Source: Bacteroidota bacterium
GTDB taxonomy: Bacteria; Bacteroidota; Ignavibacteria; Ignavibacteriales; Melioribacteraceae
NCBI GenBank assembly: GCA_023381535.1
Contig: JAMCSN010000093.1
Location: forward strand, 1 to 5,434
DNA length: 5,434 nt
Direction: 5' to 3'
Positions within the stretch are counted from its first letter, which is position 1, and the number at the start of each line of letters is the position of its first letter. The notes beneath the pieces are model-generated. The model was not told the origin of the DNA. It did not search any database and worked only from the letters and a program-made list of their open reading frames with translations. The translations under genes and the position numbers were made by a program. Shown here one piece after another: positions 1-5,434 of this stretch.

Positions 1-765
1 TCTTGATTCACCTAGAGATTTCTGTTTTATGTTTTGATTGGTTGAAAATAGTTCCGGGCGTCTTTCAAAAAGTTTAAGAACATCTTCAAAATGAAAAACA
101 GAATTGGGTTTATAAAGTTCCGAGTAAATTATACTAATTAGCTTCAAATCTTCTTCGGTATCAACCGTCCATCTGTGGGACGAATAATCTTTTTCGTTCA
201 TGAAATTCTCTATTGTAAATTTTTTGGGATGCTGGTAAATGTACGGCGTAACGTGTTCCCGTTCGAAATTTTCTTTTGCTTCGTTACATGCTTTTTCAAG
301 CGCGGCAAACGAAAATATTTCTACATCCAGCCCGCGGGGGAAAGTTCTTTTGATAACGTTGCTCAGATAATCCAGACGGACAAATTTGTTGGCTGCCAAG
401 AAAACATTCAACATCGAATCGATTAATTCCGGATCGATTAGAGGGCAGTCGGAAGTGATGCGAACAATAATATCAGCGCTGAATTTTGTTGCTGTGTCGT
501 AATAACGCGAAAGAACATCGTTCATGCTACCGCGGTGATATGTATAATTGTTTTTTATGCAAAACTCTTCAACGTCATTATCTTCAGGCGAAGTTGTAGT
601 TGCAATAATAAATTGATCCGTTAGTTTGGAAAAGAAAAGTCTTTCAACAACATGCTGAAGCATCGGCTTGCCGGAAATGTTCTTGAAAATTTTTCCCGGA
701 AGTCGTGTGGAGCCGGTTCTTGCCTGAACTATCGCGGCAATTTTTTGTTGAGAAGGACTATTCAA
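1..765 (-). CDS. SpsF-type cytidylyltransferase, probable CMP-pseudaminic acid synthetase (3' end cut by window)
   Basis: Probably the last step of the pathway: transfer of CMP from CTP to pseudaminic acid in the cytoplasm, the PseF role. About 255 residues are visible and the frame stays open to the window edge. The N-terminus carries the nucleotide-binding signature of the SpsF family (COG1861), IVQARTGSTRLPGK at residues 12-25. Further family landmarks are HRGSMNDVLSRYY, ITSDCPLIDPELID, FPRGLDVEIF and FEREHVTPYIY. Canonical Campylobacter/Helicobacter PseF instead starts with an IIPARGGSKRIP-type motif, so this is a different branch of the nucleotidyltransferase superfamily. The start is TTG at 763-765: an in-frame TAA lies directly upstream (766-768), and the first in-frame ATG (codon 35) lies beyond the signature, so TTG is essentially forced. 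It overlaps the pseI stop by 8 bp, implying coupled translation. Family and frame are secure. The CMP-Pse substrate is inferred from context. Confidence 0.88.
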   Translation of the reverse strand, partial: MNSPSQQKIAAIVQARTGSTRLPGKIFKNISGKPMLQHVVERLFFSKLTDQFIIATTTSPEDNDVEEFCIKNNYTYHRGSMNDVLSRYYDTATKFSADIIVRITSDCPLIDPELIDSMLNVFLAANKFVRLDYLSNVIKRTFPRGLDVEIFSFAALEKACNEAKENFEREHVTPYIYQHPKKFTIENFMNEKDYSSHRWTVDTEEDLKLISIIYSELYKPNSVFHFEDVLKLFERRPELFSTNQNIKQKSLGESR

Positions 766-1804
766 TTAAATCCCAGCTTAATGGCGTTCCTCTTTCTATA
801 TTTCTTTTGGCTTTCTTACCAAGGATTTCTTTCAAATATTTTGGTGGAAGTCCAGACGATGGACGAATGGATCTCACATTCTCATCAGAAAATTTTTCAC
901 CTGCTTTCGTATCTTTAATGATAAATAACGACCGCGCAAACGAACGGCTCTTTCCAATTTTTTCAGTCAATTCGAAACTTATTTTACCCAACGATTTTTC
1001 AACCCGCCTAACTTCATCGACCATCTTCTTAAACTCTTGCGGTTCCAGTGAGAAAGCTGCGTCCGGTCCGCCGAGCCGTTTATCAAGGATGAAATGTTTC
1101 TCAATAATTTTCGCGCCGATTGCTGTCGAAGCAACCGGAACAATCGTTCCCAGCGTGTGATCTGAAAGCCCGACGACCACATTAAATTTTTTGGCCATCG
1201 CAGGAATGGTTTTCAAATTTGCATCCTCGATTGAAGCGGGGTATTCAGAAGTGCATTTCAACAAGGCGATTTGGTTGTTCCCAGTTCTGCGGCAAACGTC
1301 AACGGCTTCTTTTATTTCTTCTTCCGTAGCGATGCCTGTTGAAATAATTATTGGTTTGCCTTTCGACGCTACGTATTCGATCAATGGAGTGTCAACAATT
1401 TCGAACGATGCAATTTTATACGCGGGCACTTCCATTTGTTCAAGAAAATCAACGGCAGTTTTGTCAAACGGAGATGAAAAGCAGATCAATCCGAGTTCTT
1501 CGGCAAGTTTCTTCAGCTTCGGCTGCCACTCCCACGGTGTATAAGCTTTTTGATAAAGCTGGTAGAGAGTTGTGCCATCCCAAATTGTCCCTTGTTGGAT
1601 TTTAAAATAATCTTTGTCGCTATCGATTGTGAGTGTGTCGGGTGTGTATGTCTGCAGTTTAACCGCGTCGGCGCCGCAATCCTTAATTGCCTTTATCGAT
1701 TGAACGGCTATGTCATAATTCTGATTATGGTTCGCTGACAGTTCGGCAATTATAAAAACGCGGTTGTCTTTTCCAATTTCAAAGTCGCCGATTCTAAAAT
1801 TCAC
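758..1804 (-). CDS. pseI: Pseudaminic acid synthase PseI (NeuB family)
   Basis: Condenses 2,4-diacetamido-2,4,6-trideoxy-L-altrose with phosphoenolpyruvate to give pseudaminic acid; cytoplasmic and metal-dependent. The 348-residue protein has the full NeuB-family layout: a TIM-barrel synthase domain (about 15-275) and a C-terminal SAF/antifreeze-like domain (about 288-348; RSLFIIKDTKAGE, RPSSGLPP, GTPLSWDLIE). Visible motifs are IIAELSANHN (18-27), KLQTYTPDT (49-57), KCTSEYPA (183-190), GLSDHTLG (212-219) and EKHFILDK (235-242). His216 and His237 match the two metal-ligand histidines known in Neisseria NeuB. The segment WDGTTLYQLYQKAYTPWEW (75-93) resembles PseI rather than sialic acid synthases. 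The start is GTG at 1802-1804, overlapping the upstream stop as GTGA, and only a weak purine-rich stretch precedes it. The length is normal for the family. LegI is the main alternative; the neighbouring PseG-type hydrolase favours pseudaminic acid. Confidence 0.95.
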   Translation of the reverse strand: MNFRIGDFEIGKDNRVFIIAELSANHNQNYDIAVQSIKAIKDCGADAVKLQTYTPDTLTIDSDKDYFKIQQGTIWDGTTLYQLYQKAYTPWEWQPKLKKLAEELGLICFSSPFDKTAVDFLEQMEVPAYKIASFEIVDTPLIEYVASKGKPIIISTGIATEEEIKEAVDVCRRTGNNQIALLKCTSEYPASIEDANLKTIPAMAKKFNVVVGLSDHTLGTIVPVASTAIGAKIIEKHFILDKRLGGPDAAFSLEPQEFKKMVDEVRRVEKSLGKISFELTEKIGKSRSFARSLFIIKDTKAGEKFSDENVRSIRPSSGLPPKYLKEILGKKAKRNIERGTPLSWDLIE

Positions 1805-3273
1805 TTTGATTCTCTTTTCAAAAGAAATTTATAAAAATTTTCTTCTTCAATATTTTCTTCGCACGCAAAAGAAAAACCGGTTGATATAAATGCCTTCATA
1901 GACGCCTCATTATGCGGCAAAATGTATGCAAGTATTTCTTGAATATGACTCCTATCGGAAAAAGTTTTGGAACACGCCTCTCGTAAAATCTTTTTTGACA
2001 AACCTTTTCCTCTAAACTCTTTCAGCACGCTTATGCTAACAGTTGCGCTCTGGCATTCAATCTGAAAACGTACTTGCCCGATAAAATTGTCTTTCTTATC
2101 AAACGCCAAAAGGAATATATAATCTTCTTCCTTTATTTTCTTGTTGAACCAACTTTGGTGTTCGTCCCAATTAATCATTTTTTTGCTTATCGATTGTTCT
2201 CGAACGGTCGGGTCGTTAGAAAGCTCGAAAATTTTTTTCGAATCGGATTCAACCGCTTTCCGAAGATAAAAAGAATTTGTGTTGCAAAGTTTTTCAATTA
2301 CAAATTGGACCGCGCGTAACGATCCTTGTCCGTCAACATTCTCTCTTCCAGCGTTGCCGGATTTCTTTCGCAGAGAAATTGATTTGTACGACTCAATCAG
2401 CTCAATTATTTTTCTAAGAAAATTTACGTCGCTGCTGAATATTGGATCGATTATAAATCCTTTTTTCTTCCACTCAAGAATATTACTGCGCTGATTCTCC
2501 GCGACTGCGATTGCAATGGTCGGACTTCCTGTTGCAGCTAATTCGTACAAAGTTTGTCCCGCCGCGGATATTGTCACATCGCTGGAAAGCATTAACTCGC
2601 GCATTCCGGATGCATCCGGTGCAAAATACAGTTTTGTGTTTTCGTCCGCAAGTTTTTCTATATCACTTTGATTTTTGAATCCGCTTCCAATTACAACATC
2701 CTTTTTAATGTTTGGGAATGCTTCACTAAGCGCGCGCAGAATTGCCGGCGTCAAATTTTTGTTGTCTTGTCCGCCGAAAGTAATCAATACAGAGGTTAGT
2801 ATTTGATTGTGTTTCCTCGATGGGATATTCCAAAATTCTTTTCGTAACGGGATAAATTTGCTTCCCAGCAAATAATCAGTTCCGTTTTTCTTCTTATATG
2901 GAAATGTTTCGGCATTGATTGTGCCGTTCAAAATTATGCCATTGGGATATTCTATGCGGAGCGTATCATCTATGAAGAGTGAAATTCTTCCATGCCGGGA
3001 CAAATTTTCATAAAAATCTTTTCCAGCGAGGTACGAATCAATAATAACTACATCGCTGTTTTTGATTTCCGCTACCAACAATGTAGGATTACCGAGCCAA
3101 TTGAGTATCTTAAAATTTCCGGTTGTCAGAAAAGCTTTCGAGTTTTCATCGCCGTTTATGTAAAGCGTCGGAAAAATATTTCTCGATTCGAATGCTTGCA
3201 GCAGAGACAAACACCGCGTAATGTGTCCGTAGCCTGTGTTTTGAAAACCTTCGGTGATTATCGAAACTTTCAT
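1801..3273 (-). CDS. Bifunctional PseG-PseH fusion: UDP-sugar hydrolase plus N-acetyltransferase
   Basis: A 490-residue protein joining two successive cytoplasmic enzymes. The N-terminal part (about 1-328) is PseG, which cleaves UDP from UDP-2,4-diacetamido-2,4,6-trideoxy-beta-L-altropyranose. It has the glycosyltransferase-like GYGHITR loop (14-20), and His17 coincides with the catalytic histidine known in Campylobacter PseG. Other landmarks are VVIIDSY (75-81), FIDD (100-103), ITFGGQD (164-170) and SAAGQTLYELAATGSPTIAI (236-255). The C-terminal part (about 334-488) is a GNAT acetyltransferase of PseH type, which N-acetylates the 4-amino group using acetyl-CoA. It shows FYLRKA at its start, the acetyl-CoA pyrophosphate loop RGKGLSKKIL (421-430) and the terminal GNAT motif NEASMKAFISTGF (455-467). 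PseH acts before PseG, so the domain order is opposite to reaction order. The ATG start overlaps the pseC stop (ATGA, 3270-3273). No frameshift or stop separates the halves. Confidence 0.94.
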   Translation of the reverse strand: MKVSIITEGFQNTGYGHITRCLSLLQAFESRNIFPTLYINGDENSKAFLTTGNFKILNWLGNPTLLVAEIKNSDVVIIDSYLAGKDFYENLSRHGRISLFIDDTLRIEYPNGIILNGTINAETFPYKKKNGTDYLLGSKFIPLRKEFWNIPSRKHNQILTSVLITFGGQDNKNLTPAILRALSEAFPNIKKDVVIGSGFKNQSDIEKLADENTKLYFAPDASGMRELMLSSDVTISAAGQTLYELAATGSPTIAIAVAENQRSNILEWKKKGFIIDPIFSSDVNFLRKIIELIESYKSISLRKKSGNAGRENVDGQGSLRAVQFVIEKLCNTNSFYLRKAVESDSKKIFELSNDPTVREQSISKKMINWDEHQSWFNKKIKEEDYIFLLAFDKKDNFIGQVRFQIECQSATVSISVLKEFRGKGLSKKILREACSKTFSDRSHIQEILAYILPHNEASMKAFISTGFSFACEENIEEENFYKFLLKRESK

Positions 3274-4487
3274 CTAGCTCTATTTAATGTTTCGATGATT
3301 GTTGATGAAATGTATTCTAAATCATTTTCAGTGAGAGACGGATACATTGGTATCGAAAGCTCGCGCTCGTAAAATTTTTCCGCGATTGGAAAGTCACCCG
3401 GCTTGAATCCGTAATTCTTTCTATAAAAGGGTTGAAGATGAACTGGAACGTAATGAACCTGGCAGCTGATTCCTTTTTGTTTCAATTTGTCAAAAAATAT
3501 TTTCTTCGAAATGTTCAATTCATCAAATTTTATTTGAAGCGGATAAAGGTGGTAAGCATGCTTAGCATTTTTTGACACAGAAGGAATTATGAATCGTTCA
3601 TCTCTGCCGAAAGTTTTATCGTAATATTTTGCGATTGCTCTTCGTTTCTTTAGAAATCCGGTTAGCTTTTTTAGTTGGCTAACGCCAAGCGCACACTGGA
3701 AATCCGTTATCCGATAATTAAATCCGGGTTCGTGCATTTCATAATACCATGGTCCGTCATTTTTTTCTAACTCGGAATCATCTTTAGTCATTCCGTGAGT
3801 GCGGAGAGTTTTTATTTTCTTATCAAGCAGTTCATTGTTGGTCAGAACAGCCCCGCCTTCGCCTGTGGTAATATGTTTTACAGGATGAAAACTAAGATTA
3901 ACAGCGTCAGCATATTTTGGAGCGTATTGAATTTCGCCTTTGTATTCGGCACCAAGAGCATGGCAATAATCATTAACAAGTTGAAATCCATATTTTTCTT
4001 TTAACGTCTTCAGTGCATTCCAATCGCAAGGATTACCGGCATAATCAACAGCTACGACGGCTTTCACTGTTCTGTTTTGTGTCGAGTATTGTTTAAGCTT
4101 CCACTCAAGTTCATTTGGATCAAGCGTATATGAGGATTCATCTATATCAACGAAATCGGGTGTGGCGCCAACATACACGGCACAATTTGCACTTGCTAAA
4201 AATGTAATAGGCGAAGTGATTATAACATCATCTTTTTTCCAACCTAATCCTAAAGCGATTAAATGAAGTCCCGCTGTTCCATTTGATACTACAGAAGCAA
4301 ATTTCCCTCCAAACTTAATATTCAACGCTTGCTCGAATTTCTGAATTGTTGGTCCCTGAGTAAGCCAATCTGATTTAAGCGCTGCAGTGACTGCTTTTAT
4401 ATCTGATGCGTCTATAGTTTGGTGACCATAGGAATAAATTTTGGTTATTGGTTGTTGGTTATTCGTTATTGGTGATCTCTTATTCAT
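3270..4487 (-). CDS. pseC: PseC, PLP-dependent UDP-4-keto-sugar aminotransferase with a non-native N-terminal extension
   Basis: Transfers an amino group, glutamate being the usual donor, to C4 of the 4-keto sugar made by PseB, giving UDP-4-amino-4,6-dideoxy-beta-L-AltNAc. The protein is a DegT/DnrJ/EryC1/StrS-family type I aminotransferase. Visible motifs are SNGTAGLHLIALGLGW (68-83), the cofactor-contacting VVAVDYAG region (144-151), VNDYCHALGA (171-180), the PLP lysine in SFHPVKHITTGEGGA (Lys204), GFNYRITDFQCALG (255-268) and the C-terminal LSIPMYPSLTENDL (377-390). The recognisable family N-terminus begins around YSYGHQTIDASDI (18-30). The preceding residues (about 6-15, PITNNQQPIT) are translated from a heptamer repeat array and are absent from typical PseC. 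The ATG at 4485-4487 is the only standard start upstream of the conserved region. It lies 10 nt after the four-helix-bundle stop, with no clear Shine-Dalgarno, so translation may depend on reinitiation. At 405 residues it is slightly longer than the roughly 380-390 expected. Confidence 0.95.
   Translation of the reverse strand: MNKRSPITNNQQPITKIYSYGHQTIDASDIKAVTAALKSDWLTQGPTIQKFEQALNIKFGGKFASVVSNGTAGLHLIALGLGWKKDDVIITSPITFLASANCAVYVGATPDFVDIDESSYTLDPNELEWKLKQYSTQNRTVKAVVAVDYAGNPCDWNALKTLKEKYGFQLVNDYCHALGAEYKGEIQYAPKYADAVNLSFHPVKHITTGEGGAVLTNNELLDKKIKTLRTHGMTKDDSELEKNDGPWYYEMHEPGFNYRITDFQCALGVSQLKKLTGFLKKRRAIAKYYDKTFGRDERFIIPSVSKNAKHAYHLYPLQIKFDELNISKKIFFDKLKQKGISCQVHYVPVHLQPFYRKNYGFKPGDFPIAEKFYERELSIPMYPSLTENDLEYISSTIIETLNRAR
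4444..4471 (+). repeat. Left array of four tandem 7-bp units (GTTRTTN)
   Basis: Four contiguous heptamers at 4444-4450, 4451-4457, 4458-4464 and 4465-4471. Read on the plus strand they differ only at unit positions 4 and 7, which are A/G, G/G, A/C and A/G in order. The array lies inside pseC just after its start codon; in the pseC sense the units read as YAAYAAC-like heptamers, except that unit three begins with G, and they encode about residues 6-15. The segment 4451-4463 is a perfect 13-bp inverted match to 4888-4900. Confidence 0.9.
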
Positions 4488-4497
4488 GAAAAACCGG

Positions 4498-4863
4498 TTA
4501 TTTGTTTCTCAAAGAGTTAATTAATGCATTGATTTTCTTGCCAAGCAAATCATATCTATCGTTAAAGTCTTCATAAACATCTGGCGCGAGATAATTCAAA
4601 TCCTTTGAAAGAAGAAGTAGATATTTGGATTCCTCAATCGATCCGCGAGCAATCACAAGAAAATTTATAAACTCTTTTTTTGTGTAACGCCCCATACCTT
4701 CAGCAATGTTGGTTGGTACCGAGGATGTAGCTCTTAAAAGTTGTGAGGTTAAACGATACTCTTCCTTTTTGGGAAAGCTTTCAGATATTTTATAAATATT
4801 CAAAACAAGTTGATGTGACAAATTCCAAATTTCTAAATCTCTGAATGAATTAATTTTAACCAT
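4498..4863 (-). CDS. Four-helix-bundle protein, S23 / 23S rRNA intervening-sequence protein family
   Basis: A 121-residue protein of the IVP/S23 four-helix-bundle family (TIGR02436/PF05635 type). Diagnostic segments are FRDLEIWNLSHQLV (7-20), LTSQLLRATSSVPTNIAEG (38-56), FINFLVIARGSIEESKYLL (65-83) and a last helix around 94-118. There is no signal peptide or membrane segment. Family members are known from open reading frames inside 23S rRNA intervening sequences and, as the related Avd protein, from diversity-generating retroelements, where they form oligomeric bundles; their free-standing role is unclear. Nothing links it to pseudaminic acid. The ATG at 4861-4863 is chosen because AAGGG (4868-4872) sits 4 nt upstream; a TTG at 4873-4875 would add four residues but would swallow that site. 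GC is about 32% over 4501-4860 against about 40% in pseB. The gene is bracketed by inverted heptamer arrays and interrupts an otherwise coupled operon, so it is read as inserted cargo. Confidence 0.93.
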   Translation of the reverse strand: MVKINSFRDLEIWNLSHQLVLNIYKISESFPKKEEYRLTSQLLRATSSVPTNIAEGMGRYTKKEFINFLVIARGSIEESKYLLLLSKDLNYLAPDVYEDFNDRYDLLGKKINALINSLRNK

Positions 4864-4867
4864 TTCA

Positions 4868-4872
4868 CCCTT
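4868..4872 (-). promoter_or_regulatory. Ribosome binding site of the four-helix-bundle gene
   Basis: AAGGG lies 4 nt before the ATG at 4861-4863 and is the clearest Shine-Dalgarno-like site in the window; the pse genes around it have weak or no such site and rely on overlaps. It decides the start of this gene in favour of ATG 4863 over TTG 4875. It sits immediately inside the right heptamer array, so it appears to belong to the inserted cassette. Confidence 0.6.
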
Positions 4873-4900
4873 CAATAACTAACAACTAATAACCAACAAC
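4873..4900 (-). repeat. Right array of four tandem 7-bp units (GTTRTTN), inverted relative to the left array
   Basis: Read on the minus strand, four contiguous heptamers at 4900-4894, 4893-4887, 4886-4880 and 4879-4873 differ only at unit positions 4 and 7: G/G, A/A, G/A and A/G. The first two units plus one base encode the last four PseB residues and its TAG stop. The array ends directly at the ribosome binding site of the four-helix-bundle gene. In the best one-unit-shifted alignment, 20 of 23 positions match the left array as an inverted repeat. Confidence 0.9.
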
Positions 4901-5434
4901 AGCACTGGTAATTAACTTGCGAAGCTCTTCAACACTTAAAAACCACGGATTTGTTCCGCTGTTGTACTTGAAACCGAACTCACAAAATTTGCCTGGTTTG
5001 CCGTTGCTTGTGGTTCTAAATTTTTCGGTGTCCCAAAGTCTGAATTGTGGATTATCTCCAATCTGAGAAGAGGGAAGAATCACAAAGTAATCGTCGAACT
5101 CAATTGTGTTGATTGCATCCGCTTCAGTTATCATTTCTTCGTGAATTTTTTCACCGGGACGAACACCCACAATTTCAATTTTGCATTCCGGCGCAATCGC
5201 TTTTGCTAAATCTAAAATTTTGAACGATGGAATTTTCGGAACAAACAATTCACCGCCCCACATTCGTTCAAAAGATTTCAAAACTAAATCAACACCTTCT
5301 TGAAGCGTGATATTGAAGCGCGTCATTTTCTCGTCTGTAATTGGTAGAACACCGGATTTTTTCTTTTCGAGGAAAAACGGAATTACCGATCCGCGGCTGC
5401 CCATAACGTTTCCGTAACGAACCACGGAAAATTT
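4886..5434 (-). CDS. pseB: PseB, UDP-GlcNAc 4,6-dehydratase (inverting), C-terminal part (5' end cut by window)
   Basis: First enzyme of the pathway: converts UDP-GlcNAc to UDP-2-acetamido-2,6-dideoxy-beta-L-arabino-hex-4-ulose by dehydration with C5 inversion, using bound NADP. Only the last 182 residues are present; the frame is open to the window edge with KFSVVRYGNVMGSRGSV, so a GTG at 5423-5425 is an internal valine codon and not the start. The Rossmann nucleotide-binding motif and the catalytic Tyr-Lys pair lie outside the window. Visible family landmarks are RYGNVMGSRGSVIPFF (6-21 of the fragment), MTRFNITLQEGVDLVL (37-52), GVRPGEKIHEEMI (90-102), NTIEFDDYFVILP and the terminal NPWFLSVEELRKLI (162-175). 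The final VVGY and the TAG stop are encoded by the right-hand heptamer array, so the natural C-terminus has probably been replaced or extended. Related CapD/FnlA-type dehydratases are less likely given the adjacent pseC, pseGH and pseI. Confidence 0.93.
   Translation of the reverse strand, partial: KFSVVRYGNVMGSRGSVIPFFLEKKKSGVLPITDEKMTRFNITLQEGVDLVLKSFERMWGGELFVPKIPSFKILDLAKAIAPECKIEIVGVRPGEKIHEEMITEADAINTIEFDDYFVILPSSQIGDNPQFRLWDTEKFRTTSNGKPGKFCEFGFKYNSGTNPWFLSVEELRKLITSAVVGY

Larger units (their letters stand above)
4444..4900 (-). mobile_element. Putative inserted cassette: four-helix-bundle gene bounded by inverted heptamer arrays
   Basis: A 457-bp segment running from one heptamer array to the other, with the four-helix-bundle gene as its only complete gene. 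Evidence for insertion: the ends are inverted copies of the same repeat type, GC drops to about 32%, the gene is unrelated to the pathway, and it separates two genes whose downstream neighbours overlap by 4-8 bp. It contains no transposase, recombinase or reverse transcriptase, so any movement would need a helper or a different mechanism. No flanking target duplication is evident. Its status as a mobile element is inference; the repeat structure is seen directly. Confidence 0.55.

Noticed and set aside
705..1160. Plus-strand open frame of 151 codons within pseI and the spsF-like gene
   Set aside because: Its product has no recognisable family features and it lies antisense to two well-supported enzymes; it is a by-product of their codon use, as are the other plus-strand frames such as 175-426, 1191-1544 and 2992-3372.
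758..3273. Legionaminic acid rather than pseudaminic acid pathway
   Set aside because: The hydrolase is of PseG type with GYGHITR and His17, not a NeuC-like LegG epimerase, and the dehydratase fragment fits the inverting PseB.
4492..4499. AACCGGTT palindrome at the end of the four-helix-bundle gene as a terminator or operator
   Set aside because: It is only 8 bp, has no loop and no suitably placed T-run, and such short palindromes are expected by chance.
4873..4875. TTG as start of the four-helix-bundle gene
   Set aside because: It would place the AAGGG ribosome binding site inside the coding region and add non-conserved residues; ATG 4861-4863 has correct spacing.
4498..4900. Diversity-generating retroelement, because Avd belongs to the same four-helix-bundle family
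   Set aside because: There is no reverse transcriptase, template repeat or variable repeat in the window, and the protein looks like the general S23/IVP type.
4444..4900. CRISPR array or classic insertion sequence
   Set aside because: The 7-bp units are directly adjacent with no spacers, only two blocks exist, and there is no transposase gene or evident target duplication.
5423..5425. GTG as the start of a 179-residue dehydratase-like gene
   Set aside because: The frame continues upstream to the window edge with conserved PseB sequence, so this is an internal valine codon of a truncated gene.

Overview
The window is a single unidirectional gene cluster, all on the minus strand, for making CMP-activated pseudaminic acid, a bacterial nonulosonic (sialic-acid-like) sugar used on flagellins, capsules, O-antigens or other surface glycans. 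In transcription order (right to left) it holds the C-terminal part of pseB (5434-4886), a small four-helix-bundle (23S rRNA intervening-sequence protein family) gene (4863-4498), pseC (4487-3270), a fused pseG-pseH gene (3273-1801), pseI (1804-758) and a nearly complete SpsF-type cytidylyltransferase gene (765 to the window edge). Together these cover every step from UDP-GlcNAc to CMP-pseudaminic acid, roughly in reaction order: dehydration/epimerisation, transamination, N-acetylation, UDP removal, PEP condensation, CMP activation.

The pse genes are tightly packed. pseC/pseGH and pseGH/pseI overlap by 4 bp (ATGA and GTGA), and pseI/spsF overlap by 8 bp with a TTG start. There is no gene-free stretch of more than 22 bases, and I see no promoter or terminator inside the window, so it looks like the interior of one long, translationally coupled operon.

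The exception is the pseB-pseC junction. A four-helix-bundle gene sits there, flanked by two arrays of four 7-bp units (consensus GTTRTTN) in inverted orientation: 4444-4471 on the plus strand and 4873-4900 on the minus strand. The arrays run into both neighbours. The right one encodes the last four residues and stop codon of PseB, and the left one encodes residues about 6-15 of PseC, upstream of the normal family N-terminus. The insert is also more AT-rich (117/360 GC, about 32%, over 4501-4860) than pseB beside it (144/360, 40%, over 4921-5280). The best reading is a compact inserted cassette of about 457 bp that landed between two previously adjacent genes without destroying either. This is the most unusual thing in the window.

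Organism: the moderate GC content, the S23/IVP-type four-helix-bundle gene with AAC/GTT-rich flanks, and general protein style suggest the Bacteroidota/Ignavibacteriota side of the bacteria. This is an inference from style, not from a marker gene. The window does not show what molecule receives the pseudaminic acid.
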